From: Nocardia carnea NBRC 14403
GTDB taxonomy: Bacteria > Actinomycetota > Actinomycetes > Mycobacteriales > Mycobacteriaceae
NCBI RefSeq assembly: GCF_000308515.1
Contig: NZ_BAFV01000007.1
Coordinates: forward strand, 112,438 to 176,437
Length of the DNA stretch: 64,000 bases
Direction of reading: 5' to 3'
A program made the translations under genes and the position numbers. This document shows, piece by piece, positions 18,412 through 25,684 of this stretch (positions within the stretch are counted from its first letter, which is position 1; each line of letters begins with the position of its first letter). The notes beneath the pieces were generated by a model, which was not told the origin of the DNA, ran no database searches, and worked only from the letters and a program-made list of their open reading frames with translations.

Positions 18412-18604
18412 CGATCCAGGGGCACAGACCGACGACATTGCGGAAATGCGGTGCGATCTGCCCACCGATCACCTGGGCGCCGCGTAAGCAGAACAGCGAT
18501 TCCGGACATCGGATGATGAGTTCTTCCTCGTCATGCCGGGCAATGTCCAGTGCCTCCAGGGGGATCCAAGGCTCGGTGTGCAGGTCGCAGGTATCAACGG
18601 TCAC
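18149..18604 (-). CDS. Cys-rich protein of unknown function
   Basis: This 151-residue protein is not recognised. It has an acidic first part, then paired cysteines that suggest a metal-binding or disulfide-rich domain: PPCGCEP, ACPAGCPEF and SRCPW. The segment RQLRIVIHHGGRPWGPIASI is highly conserved in the frameshifted copy at 13313-13697, so it is likely functionally important. GTG at 18604 overlaps the upstream stop codon by 11 nt, giving a translationally coupled two-gene operon. There is no signal peptide or membrane segment. Confidence 0.68.
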   Translation of the reverse strand: MTVDTCDLHTEPWIPLEALDIARHDEEELIIRCPESLFCLRGAQVIGGQIAPHFRNVVGLCPWIEVGVRDAAPPCGCEPFITTRQLRIVIHHGGRPWGPIASIACPAGCPEFAPVQAGRIGPHGFSRCPWTDIHVIEKGLYPPLLTAEDYQ

Positions 18605-18857
18605 ACTGCGCCCCGGGATGGTTCGCGCGGTATCGGGCGATGACACCGTCGATTTCCTGTTGGGTCCGGGTCTGGTGCCCCCGCCCCGTGTCGAGCTCGC
18701 GCAGGCTTCGCGCAACTCGTTCGAGCACATCGAGGTCGTAGCATTCGGCCGCCCGCCAGAGTCGGGACGCTGCCTCTTCCGTTCGGTGACTGGGTGTCGT
18801 TCGCCGAGGTAGCGCGGGTGCCCAGGTCTCGGACTGCTCGGTGTGGATCCGCGGCAT
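18594..18857 (-). CDS. Small helical protein upstream of the Cys-rich gene
   Basis: This protein has 87 residues and starts at an ATG at 18857 with a strong GGAGG ribosome-binding site 5 nt upstream. The second half, AAECYDLDVLERVARSLREL then QEIDGVIARYRANH, predicts a helical hairpin. I do not recognise the family. It is the first gene of an operon with the Cys-rich protein. A longer open frame up to 19139 exists, but the ribosome-binding site favours this start. Confidence 0.65.
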   Translation of the reverse strand: MPRIHTEQSETWAPALPRRTTPSHRTEEAASRLWRAAECYDLDVLERVARSLRELDTGRGHQTRTQQEIDGVIARYRANHPGAQCDR

Positions 18858-19264
18858 GACTGCCTCCGCTCGTCGATCGCTTCTCGTCGGGCCGTGCTCT
18901 ATCGCCGGCCCAGTAGAGCGGATTAACCGGCGAATCCAGTCGTGCTGCGGATGATCCGATCGAATCGATTCGAAGGCCGAGAACACGATCCGACGGACGC
19001 TGGACGCTCGTCCGCGAACCGCACCCCTCTCATCCAGAGAAAACGGATGCCATTTTTGGATATCGGCTCGGGTCGGCGTACCGCGCATCGGCCCACCTGT
19101 TCCACGGCGGAACTGCCATATCCAAATGGAACGATTCACAATGGGGCAGTTGTGCTTTGGTCGTAATCGGTGCGAGTATCGGCTGGCTCCAGCGCGATGC
19201 GCGGGGAATCCGACCGGTGGTCAGAACAAATTCGAGGGCGTGATTCAGGGGAAAGTAGGTTGTC
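18858..19264. other. Intergenic region before the XRE/DUF397 pair
   Basis: No gene is supported in these 407 bases. They must contain two divergent promoters. An imperfect inverted repeat, CCATTTTTGGATAT at 19050-19063 and ATATCCAAATGG at 19118-19129, could be a regulator site. Confidence 0.5.
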
Positions 19265-20143
19265 ATGGCAGATATCGGGTCGACCCTTCCGCGTCGCCAA
19301 ATCGGGCGATATCTGCGGGACCTACGGCAGGGCGCCGGGCTCACCATCGCGGAAGTGGCGCGGCGTATCGAACGCGGTGCCACCACCGTGCAACGACTGG
19401 AAACCGGGGCAGCCGACCGGATCCGGCTATGGGATATCGAAGCGATCTGCCGCGTATGCGGTGCCGACGAGACAACGATCGAAGCACTGAAAGGCCTTGC
19501 TCAGCAGGGCGACAGCAAGAGATGGTGGCATCAGTACGGTGATCTGATCCCGCTGGACTTCGACGTGTACATGGGCCTGGAAGCGGGTGCGCGGAAACTG
19601 ACGTCGTTCCAAGAACTCGTCCCCGGCCTGTTGCAGACGCTGGACTACGCACGGACGCTCACCCGGGTCGCGCACCCATCCGCGCCGGACAGCGAGATTG
19701 CCCGGCGTGTAGAACTGCGCGGGCGTCGCCAGATCATGCTCACGAAGAAGAACGAGCCTGTACCATTCGACGTCGTATTGGATGAATCGGTGCTGCACAG
19801 GGTGATCGGTAGCCGCCGGATCATGGAGGCGCAACTTCGGCACCTTGCAGACATAGGAACACGGGCGAATATCGTTATCCGTGTGCTCCCCTTCACCGCG
19901 GGTATTCCGTTGGGAGACTTGACCGGGCCGTTCATGATTTTGGACTTCGAAGTCCTGCCGGCAGGTACTTCCACCGAACCGCCCGTCGTCTACGCCGAGG
20001 GTTACACCGGGGACATGTACTTCGAAGATCCGGACGTGGTCGAGCAATATCGAAACGCGCACGCTGACCTGCGGCGGGTAGCCTTGAATGAGCAGGACAG
20101 CAGGCAACTGCTTCGCGAGAAGGCAAGGGAGTTCGCAAGGTGA
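19265..20143 (+). CDS. XRE family regulator with DUF5753 (Scr1 type)
   Basis: This regulator of 292 residues has an N-terminal helix-turn-helix, IGRYLRDLRQGAGLTIAEVA followed by TTVQRLETG. The C-terminal domain starts with YMGLEAGARKLTSFQELVPG and has the LLQTLDYARTL and RVELRGRRQ segments typical of DUF5753. Such proteins are abundant in actinomycetes and are nearly always followed by a DUF397 gene, with which they work as a regulator pair. Here the next gene overlaps by 4 nt as GTGA. The signal sensed is unknown. Confidence 0.88.
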   Translation: MADIGSTLPRRQIGRYLRDLRQGAGLTIAEVARRIERGATTVQRLETGAADRIRLWDIEAICRVCGADETTIEALKGLAQQGDSKRWWHQYGDLIPLDFDVYMGLEAGARKLTSFQELVPGLLQTLDYARTLTRVAHPSAPDSEIARRVELRGRRQIMLTKKNEPVPFDVVLDESVLHRVIGSRRIMEAQLRHLADIGTRANIVIRVLPFTAGIPLGDLTGPFMILDFEVLPAGTSTEPPVVYAEGYTGDMYFEDPDVVEQYRNAHADLRRVALNEQDSRQLLREKAREFAR

Positions 20144-20346
20144 GCGTCGATCTATCCGATACCCGCTGGTTCAAGAGCAGTTACAGCGGCGGCAGCCGGG
20201 AGTGCGTCGAGGTGGCGTTCATCAAAGGCAATGTAGTCGGTGTGCGCGATTCCAAGGATCGCGGCGGCCCGGCTCTGTCCTTCACCCCTGCGGCCTGGGC
20301 CGCCTTCACATCGAATGCCCGCTCCGGCCGATTCGACCGCCGGTAG
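20140..20346 (+). CDS. DUF397 protein
   Basis: This protein has 68 residues with the DUF397 signature: WFKSSYSGGSRECVEVAF, then VGVRDSKDRGGPALSFTP and WAAF. The start GTG overlaps the stop of the XRE-DUF5753 gene, so the two are co-translated. In Streptomyces such pairs (Scr1/Scr2) influence development and antibiotic production and behave like toxin-antitoxin systems. That role here is by analogy only. Confidence 0.88.
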   Translation: MSVDLSDTRWFKSSYSGGSRECVEVAFIKGNVVGVRDSKDRGGPALSFTPAAWAAFTSNARSGRFDRR

Positions 20347-20363
20347 CTCACAGTGAAGTAACC

Positions 20364-21005
20364 ATGGACGACCGAAGACCGGTGTCGATCGCGATTCGAC
20401 CCGATCCTGCGGCACATATGCAGGCCAGGCGCCCCGCGACCTTCGTGGTGGCGGAGCCACTACCGGATCGGTGCAGCAGGCACGGACGCGATGCCGCGGT
20501 ACGGCTATCGATCGAAGCGGAGTTCGCCGAGCCCGATCCGGAATCCCAGCAGTTGACCTTCATCCATGACATAGTCGACGGCCCCGGCCGCGGCTCCTTG
20601 GTGAACGCCTTCCGGACCCCAGCCGCCGACGCGATAGTTACAGCGCAATGGCCCTGCTGCCCATCCTGCCTGCGCCATATGCGGTTCTTTCGCTGGACGG
20701 GCCGCGTGCTCGTCGGAGTCGCGATACTGATCCCGTTCCTATCCCTCGTCCCGATAGCCGCGCCGGACTGGTTCCGCTCGCTCGCCATCTACGACAACAC
20801 GATTGCGTTCCACCAACTGGCTTCGTTCCTTGCGTCTACTTTCCTCTCGTTGCTCATAGCCGCACGTGGCGCATTCAGCTACGCGCGGCCGATACTGCAG
20901 GCCCGGCTGAACGAAAACCGCTTCGCGCTGGCCGTATCGGCCGCCCACCCGGAATTCGCTACGGAATTGGATGACCTCCGCACGCAGGGTTTGGCGGCGT
21001 CATAG
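20364..21005 (+). CDS. Membrane protein of unknown function
   Basis: This protein of 213 residues has two predicted membrane spans, VLVGVAILIPFLSLVPIA and LASFLASTFLSLLIAARG. A Cys pair in CCPSCLRH lies just before the first span, and a further Cys in RCSRHG. I do not recognise the family. ATG at 20364 lies 17 nt after the DUF397 stop, so it may belong to the same operon. The frame extends upstream across the DUF397 gene but that part is a shadow. The last 40 residues are soluble and charged. Confidence 0.6.
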   Translation: MDDRRPVSIAIRPDPAAHMQARRPATFVVAEPLPDRCSRHGRDAAVRLSIEAEFAEPDPESQQLTFIHDIVDGPGRGSLVNAFRTPAADAIVTAQWPCCPSCLRHMRFFRWTGRVLVGVAILIPFLSLVPIAAPDWFRSLAIYDNTIAFHQLASFLASTFLSLLIAARGAFSYARPILQARLNENRFALAVSAAHPEFATELDDLRTQGLAAS

Positions 21006-21016
21006 TCGAAGGGCGT

Positions 21017-21085
21017 GGTCACTTGGACGGTGGGTTGCTGGCGATCTGGACGGTGGGTCGGTGGTCATTTGGACGGAACGTGCAC
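21017..21085. repeat. Three 23-bp direct repeats, possible IS21-type end
   Basis: Three contiguous 23-bp units at 21017, 21040 and 21063 share TGGACGG and GGTC/GGCG openings. Multiple terminal repeats with this kind of TTGGACGG core are a feature of IS21-family elements. No transposase is present in the window, so this would be a relic. The identification is tentative. Confidence 0.45.
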
Positions 21086-21116
21086 GGCCACGCCTGGTCA
21101 GTACCGATTGCCAAAG

Positions 21117-21162
21117 ATAACTTTTAGTTTTGCGAACCATGATGCTCAAAACTAAAGGTTAT
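21117..21162. promoter_or_regulatory. Inverted-repeat operator of the abiE operon
   Basis: Fifteen-base arms, ATAACTTTTAGTTTT at 21117-21131 and AAAACTAAAGGTTAT at 21148-21162, pair at 14 of 15 positions around a 16-bp spacer. The AT-rich arms stand out from the GC-rich surroundings. AbiEi antitoxins repress their own promoter by binding inverted repeats, so this is a likely operator. Confidence 0.65.
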
Positions 21163-21172
21163 GTTTAGGTGC

Positions 21173-21178
21173 TAGGGT
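21173..21178 (+). promoter_or_regulatory. -10 box of a leaderless abiE transcript
   Basis: TAGGGT fits TAnnnT and lies 6 nt before the GTG start at 21185. No ribosome-binding site is present, so the mRNA would begin at or near the start codon. Confidence 0.5.
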
Positions 21179-21184
21179 TGTTTT

Positions 21185-21787
21185 GTGCGGCATGACGAGA
21201 GCGGACGTCGCGATCAGCTGTGGGAACTGGCCACTCGGCAACGGGGGTACTTCACTGCCGCCGATGCTCTGCGCGTCGGCTATTCGTACCAGGCGCAACG
21301 GCATCACAAGTCCCATGGCAACTGGATACCGATAGATCGGGGGATCTACCGGCTCCGTGAATACCTGGCACTGCCAGGGCAGGAAACCGATCATCTCGTC
21401 CGCTGGATGCTATGGAGCGGTGGCGCGGCCGTTGCCTCCCATACGACCGCACTTGCCGTCCATGACCTGGGTATCGCCAATCCCGCCGAGGTCCACTTGA
21501 CCGTGCCCCCCGGCTTTCGACGGAAAAAGGCCGCGGTCGTTCTCCATCGCGCGACGCTGGACGACCACGAGATCGAAGACCACGAAGGTTTCCGTGTCAC
21601 CACACCGCTGCGCGCTGTGCTGGAAACGGCCCAAGCAGGGATCGATCAAGACGTGGTCGACTCGGCGGTGACCGAACTTCTCGACCGCGGATTCAGCAGC
21701 CGCCGGCGCCTGCTACACGGCGCACAGGAGGTTGGCCCGCGAGCCGAGCTCGCCATCGAACGTGCCCTCAGAGGAGGAGACGGGTGA
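21185..21787 (+). CDS. AbiEi family antitoxin / transcriptional repressor
   Basis: This antitoxin of 200 residues has an N-terminal winged helix, QLWELATRQRGYFTAADALR with GVSYQAQ-like GYSYQAQ, then HHKSHGNWIPIDRGIYRL. This is the standard AbiEi opening. The C-terminal antitoxin domain includes ASHTTALAVHDLGIANP and the RVTTPLRAVLETAQAGID segment. Type IV antitoxins of this family counter their toxin without binding it directly and repress the operon. The stop overlaps the toxin gene start by 4 nt (GTGA). Confidence 0.9.
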   Translation: MRHDESGRRDQLWELATRQRGYFTAADALRVGYSYQAQRHHKSHGNWIPIDRGIYRLREYLALPGQETDHLVRWMLWSGGAAVASHTTALAVHDLGIANPAEVHLTVPPGFRRKKAAVVLHRATLDDHEIEDHEGFRVTTPLRAVLETAQAGIDQDVVDSAVTELLDRGFSSRRRLLHGAQEVGPRAELAIERALRGGDG

Positions 21788-22647
21788 AGCGTTACCGCAA
21801 TGGCGTCGACCTGCGGCAAGCTCTGGAGATCCGTTTGAAACGTGAGGCCGATGAACAATCCACCGATCTCGGCAGGCTTCGCCGTCGCGTGGTCTTCGAC
21901 CGGCTGGCGGTGCGACTGGCAATCGACCCCGAGAACACCTGGATTCTGAAGGGTGGCGCGGCTTTGGAGTTCCGGCTCTACCCGCGGGCTCGGGCCACCA
22001 AAGACATCGATCTGGCACTCGCCGCAGGACAGGTCGACGGATATACGGTTCGGGATCTCCTGATCGACGCGATGGCGGACGATGTAGATCAGGATTGGTT
22101 CAGCTTCCAAGTATCGCAGCCAACGGCGCTACGCGCCGACGCCGGCGGTCGTGAGGCTTGGCGGTTCTCCCTCAACGCCTTCCTGGGTGGTAAATCGTTT
22201 GCAGGAGTCCGCTTGGATGTTGCTGACCGACACGCAGAGCTCGCCGCGACCGAGCAGTTGGAGCTTCCCGGCATGCTGCAGTTCGCCGGAATCCCGCCCC
22301 GGGTGATCGAAGCTGTGGACCGCAACCAGCACTTTGCCGAGAAGCTACATGCACTCACCAAGGACTATGGTGACCGTCCGAATACCCGGGTCAAAGACTT
22401 GGTCGATCTCGTCCTCCTGATCGAAGCTGGTCTCCAGCCGGGTGCAGTGCTCGTCGCTGTGGTCCAGCATGTGTTCGGGATCCGACAGACGCATCAACTA
22501 CCGCCCCGTCTGCCGGACCCACCGCCCCTCTGGCGGGACCAGTATCCGGTCGCCGAAGCCGGTCTCACCGACACTGGACCGGACCTTGCCGCGGCCATCA
22601 AGGTCGTCCGGACCTTCTGGACGGCGGCGGTCGGCAGCACTACCTGA
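21784..22647 (+). CDS. AbiEii family nucleotidyltransferase toxin
   Basis: This nucleotidyltransferase-like toxin has 287 residues. The GG motif of LKGGAALEFRL at 57-58 and ATKDIDLAL with Asp74 and Asp76 form the nucleotidyltransferase signature. EKLHALTKDYGDRPNTRVKD is the conserved C-terminal AbiEii block. Related toxins transfer nucleotides to tRNA and cause growth arrest in phage abortive infection. It is translationally coupled to the antitoxin. The length is normal for the family. Confidence 0.9.
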   Translation: MKRYRNGVDLRQALEIRLKREADEQSTDLGRLRRRVVFDRLAVRLAIDPENTWILKGGAALEFRLYPRARATKDIDLALAAGQVDGYTVRDLLIDAMADDVDQDWFSFQVSQPTALRADAGGREAWRFSLNAFLGGKSFAGVRLDVADRHAELAATEQLELPGMLQFAGIPPRVIEAVDRNQHFAEKLHALTKDYGDRPNTRVKDLVDLVLLIEAGLQPGAVLVAVVQHVFGIRQTHQLPPRLPDPPPLWRDQYPVAEAGLTDTGPDLAAAIKVVRTFWTAAVGSTT

Positions 22648-22722
22648 GCGGGGTAGCCACTTACGCCGCCCGATACCGGGCCCGTCCGAGCCGGCGGACC
22701 GAATCCGCCGAACCCGGCAATC

Positions 22723-23727
22723 TCAAGCCGGTTCGCTCGCCGGTTCCTCCGTCCATTCCGGCGGGAGATCGAACAGCGGGAAAAGCCGTTCGGTATCGAG
22801 GAAGAAGTTCAGGCCCGCGATCACGCCGTCCTGCATTTCCAGCACCGTGACCGACCACGGCACCCAGCGGCCCGGTTCGCCGCTCGGCTTGTAATGGCCG
22901 AAGGCCGGGTGGCCGTTGGCGCCGCCCAGCGGAACCAGCCGGGAATTGCGGCAGGCCGCGCCCGTGCCGAGCATGAAGGCGGCCACGTTCTCCGGGCCGG
23001 AGACCCAAAGATCGAAGGGCGGCATGGACAGCGCCACATCGGTTTTCAGCAGTGTGGTGAGCGCGTCCATATCGTAGGACTCGAAGGCGGTGACGAAATC
23101 GTTGATCAGTTTGCGCTGATCGGTATCGGTTTCGTCGTAGCTGTCGGTTTCGGCCGGTTTGACCTTGCTCATGGTGGCGCGGGCGCGCTGCAGGGCGCTG
23201 TTCACCGACGCGGTGCTCATGGTGAGTGCCTCGGCGGTTTCGTTGGCCGAGAAACGCAGCACCTCGCGCATGATCAGGATGGCGCGCTGGGTGGCGGGCA
23301 GATGCTGGCAGGCCGCGACGAACGCCAGGCGCAGGCTGTCCTTGGCGCTGAGGTGATCGGCCGGATCGGACCCGAAGGCGAGCGAGTTCGGGATGGGTTC
23401 GACCCAGACGTAATCGGGTTTGGGCGGGCCGAGCGGATGATCGGGGCTGCCGGGGCTGGACAGGTCCATCGGCCGGGCCCGGCGCTGCGGGCCGTCGAGC
23501 ATATCCAGGCAGATATTGGTGGTGATCTTGTACAGCCAGGAACGCAGGCTGGACCGGCCCTCGAACGAGTCGTAGGACTTCCAGGCGCGGGTGAAGGCGT
23601 CCTGGACGGCGTCCTCGGCCTCGAAGGACGAACCCAGCATGCGGTAGGCGTAGGCGCAGAGCTCACGCCGATGTGATTCGAAGGATCTCAGTACGTCGGC
23701 GTCGATCGTGCCGGTCTGCTCGCTCAT
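22723..23727 (-). CDS. ECF sigma factor with C-terminal SnoaL-like domain (SigG type)
   Basis: This sigma-70 factor of 334 residues has region 2, with YAYRMLGSSFEAEDAVQDAF, WKSYDSFEGRSSLRSWLYKI and TNICLDMLD. Region 4 has LPATQRAILIMREVLRFSAN and TASVNSALQRARATM. A SnoaL-like domain from residue about 205 includes VTAFESYDMDALTTLLKTDV and ends in the WTEEP region. This layout is that of M. tuberculosis SigG and related ECF groups in which the extra domain controls activity in place of an anti-sigma factor. No anti-sigma gene is seen nearby. Confidence 0.88.
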   Translation of the reverse strand: MSEQTGTIDADVLRSFESHRRELCAYAYRMLGSSFEAEDAVQDAFTRAWKSYDSFEGRSSLRSWLYKITTNICLDMLDGPQRRARPMDLSSPGSPDHPLGPPKPDYVWVEPIPNSLAFGSDPADHLSAKDSLRLAFVAACQHLPATQRAILIMREVLRFSANETAEALTMSTASVNSALQRARATMSKVKPAETDSYDETDTDQRKLINDFVTAFESYDMDALTTLLKTDVALSMPPFDLWVSGPENVAAFMLGTGAACRNSRLVPLGGANGHPAFGHYKPSGEPGRWVPWSVTVLEMQDGVIAGLNFFLDTERLFPLFDLPPEWTEEPASEPA

Positions 23728-24293
23728 GGTGCCACTGTGGCACAGCGCACCGACACGTGAACAGAGGATGAAAAAGCCTGTTCACAGGTGCGCCACTGCA
23801 GTCCCGGCAGGCACAACCGCCACATATGCGACATCCGTCGAGGCGCCGTCCGGCGGTGTCCTGGTTCGGCGGGATCGCGCCCGGAAACTGCCGGTCTCGC
23901 CCTTCCGGCGGCGGCGCGCCCGGTCGTCCGGCGCTCTCGGTTGCCCGCCGGAGCGCCGATTCCGCGGCCGGTCGTCGTCCACCCCTATGGACGTGGGGTA
24001 GCGCCTGAAGCCGATCAATGAGTCGCCCGGCACGCTACGGCCCGTCGGATGCGCGGGACCTGTTCGGGCGCTCGTCGAGATCGGTGGCCGATGTTCGTCA
24101 TCACATTCCCCCCGCAACCCGTGTGCCGGCAGCCTTCGGGAGGAGTGGCACAGGAAGAATGCTCCCGGTCTTCGAAGTTCGCCGGGCCGCGGCGAAAAGT
24201 CTCCGGCGCCGCCGATGAGTTTCCGATGCGGTCGCCGTCTCTACCCATAAGCCGGCCAGAGACCACGCCAACCGCTTCGAGAGGACCGAAACC
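23728..24293. other. Intergenic region between the sigma factor and the VOC gene
   Basis: These 566 bases separate two divergent genes and must hold both promoters. Open frames in it have no ribosome-binding site, no recognisable motifs and skewed composition, so I call no gene. GAGAGG upstream of 24294 is the VOC ribosome-binding site. Confidence 0.5.
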
Positions 24294-24713
24294 GTGAGCA
24301 GCAAAATGATTTTCGTGAACCTGCCCGTCACCGATCTGGCACGTTCCAAGAATTTCTACGAATCGCTGGGCTGGAAGGTGAACGACGATTTCACCGACGA
24401 GAACGCCGCTTGCATCGTGGTCGACGACAATATCTGCCTGATGCTGCTCACCCACGAGCACTTCGGGGTGTTCAGCAAGCGCCCGATCGCCGACACCAAA
24501 GCCACCACCGGGGCTGCCTACGCACTCTCGCTCGGCAGCGCCGACGAGGTGGACCGGCTCACCGATGCGGCCGTCGCCGCCGGTGGTACCGAAGAGGTCA
24601 ATACCGATAAGCAGGCGCAGGAAGCACAGGTCGGGATGCACGGACGCACCTTCCTGGATCCGGACGGGCACCAGTGGGAGCCGTTCTACATGAACTACCC
24701 CGGCGCCGAATAA
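24294..24713 (+). CDS. VOC/glyoxalase-like protein
   Basis: This 139-residue protein of the vicinal-oxygen-chelate fold starts with MIFVNLPVTDLARSKNFYES and LGWKVNDDF. It ends with FLDPDGHQWEPFYM, in which the His and Glu resemble metal ligands. It belongs to the YaeR/lactoylglutathione-lyase-like group of short single-module proteins. The start is GTG at 24294. The substrate is unknown. It converges with echA19 and is separated from it by a perfect palindrome. Confidence 0.82.
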   Translation: MSSKMIFVNLPVTDLARSKNFYESLGWKVNDDFTDENAACIVVDDNICLMLLTHEHFGVFSKRPIADTKATTGAAYALSLGSADEVDRLTDAAVAAGGTEEVNTDKQAQEAQVGMHGRTFLDPDGHQWEPFYMNYPGAE

Positions 24714-24729
24714 CAGCGCGTACTGATAC

Positions 24730-24765
24730 GAATGTCCCGGTCGACAGCTGTCGACCGGGACATTC
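24730..24765. terminator. Perfect 36-bp palindrome, bidirectional terminator
   Basis: GAATGTCCCGGTCGACAG at 24730-24747 is followed at once by its exact reverse complement at 24748-24765, with no central spacer. It lies between two convergent stop codons (24713 and 24840). It most likely ends transcription from both sides. Confidence 0.7.
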
Positions 24766-24839
24766 TGCTGTTCGGTCCGCGCTTACGTGGCCGCCGCTGT
24801 GAGCCGGACAGGGCGTCGGCTATGCGCGACCCCGAACGC

Positions 24840-25622
24840 TCACTTACCGCTGAAGGTGGGCTTGCGCTTCTCCTTGAAGGCCTTCGGACCTTCCTTGGCG
24901 TCTGCGGACTGGAAGACCGCCATGCCGAGCTTGGCGTCGATCTGGAACGCCTCTTCCTCGGGCATGCATTCGGTGTCGCGGATGGTCTGCAGGATCGCCT
25001 GGACCGCGAGCGGGCCGTTGGCGGCGATCAGGTCGGCCAGTTCGAGGGCCTTGTCCAGCGCCTGGCCGTCCGGGACGACATGGCCGACGAGGCCGATGTC
25101 CTTGGCTTCGGCGGCCGTGAGATGCCGGCCGGTCAGCAGGATATCCGCGGCCACGGTGTACGGGACCTGGCGGACCAGCCGGACCGCGGAGCCGCCCAGC
25201 GGGAACAGGCCCCAGCGCGCCTCGGAGACGCCGAACTTGGCGCTCTCGGCGGCGACCCGGATATCGGTACCCTGCAGGATCTCGGTACCGCCGGCGATGG
25301 CAGCCCCCTCGACAGCCGCGATGAGCGGTTTCGTGAGGCGACGGCCCTTGAGCAGTGCCTCGATCTTGGACAGATCCCAGCCGCCTCCGGCGAACGAGTC
25401 CCCGGGGTGCTGCTGGGTCATACCCTTGAGGTCGGCGCCCGCGCAGAACGCGCCGCCGGCGCCGGTCAGGATCGCGACCCGGATCTCCGGATCGTTGTCC
25501 ACCTGATCCCAGGCGTCGCGCATGATCGCCATCATTTCGCCCGAGAGCGCGTTACGGGCCTCGGGGCGGTTCATGGTGACGATGAGGACGTGGCCGCGCT
25601 TCTCGACGAGGCATTGAGGCAT
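24840..25622 (-). CDS. echA19: Steroid enoyl-CoA hydratase EchA19
   Basis: This crotonase of 260 residues should hydrate the double bond of sterol side-chain enoyl-Co[14 protein letters not shown] and [18 protein letters not shown] build the oxyanion hole. The Glu of GGTEIL and the Glu of [12 protein letters not shown] sit where crotonase catalytic acids are found. ATG at 25622 has an AGGAG ribosome-binding site; the open frame to 25667 would cross the operator. It diverges from fadD19 as in M. tuberculosis (Rv3516 and Rv3515c). Confidence 0.92.
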   Translation of the reverse strand: MPQCLVEKRGHVLIVTMNRPEARNALSGEMMAIMRDAWDQVDNDPEIRVAILTGAGGAFCAGADLKGMTQQHPGDSFAGGGWDLSKIEALLKGRRLTKPLIAAVEGAAIAGGTEILQGTDIRVAAESAKFGVSEARWGLFPLGGSAVRLVRQVPYTVAADILLTGRHLTAAEAKDIGLVGHVVPDGQALDKALELADLIAANGPLAVQAILQTIRDTECMPEEEAFQIDAKLGMAVFQSADAKEGPKAFKEKRKPTFSGK

Positions 25623-25659
25623 CGTTGTTTCTCCTGTTACTCGGACCCTTGCCAGAAAC

Positions 25660-25677
25660 AGTAACACGTTCTATTTT
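25660..25677. promoter_or_regulatory. KstR-type operator overlapping the fadD19 -10 box
   Basis: AGTAACACGTTCTA at 25660-25673 fits the KstR consensus except for the first base. The final TA is also the start of TATTTT at 25672-25677, a TAnnnT -10 box. Seven nt later comes the fadD19 GTG. On the other strand the site runs into TACTGT, a -10 box for echA19. Confidence 0.78.
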
Positions 25678-25684
25678 TGACCTT

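Noticed and set aside
15846..18509. Very long leftward open frame across the secretion module
   Set aside because: It is antisense to genes with ribosome-binding sites, overlaps and recognisable domains. Its product is Arg/Gly/Pro-rich without motifs, as expected for a high-GC shadow frame.
20088..20363. N-terminal extension of the membrane protein across the DUF397 gene
   Set aside because: That segment is in another frame of a well-defined DUF397 gene and has no motif. ATG at 20364 is more likely.
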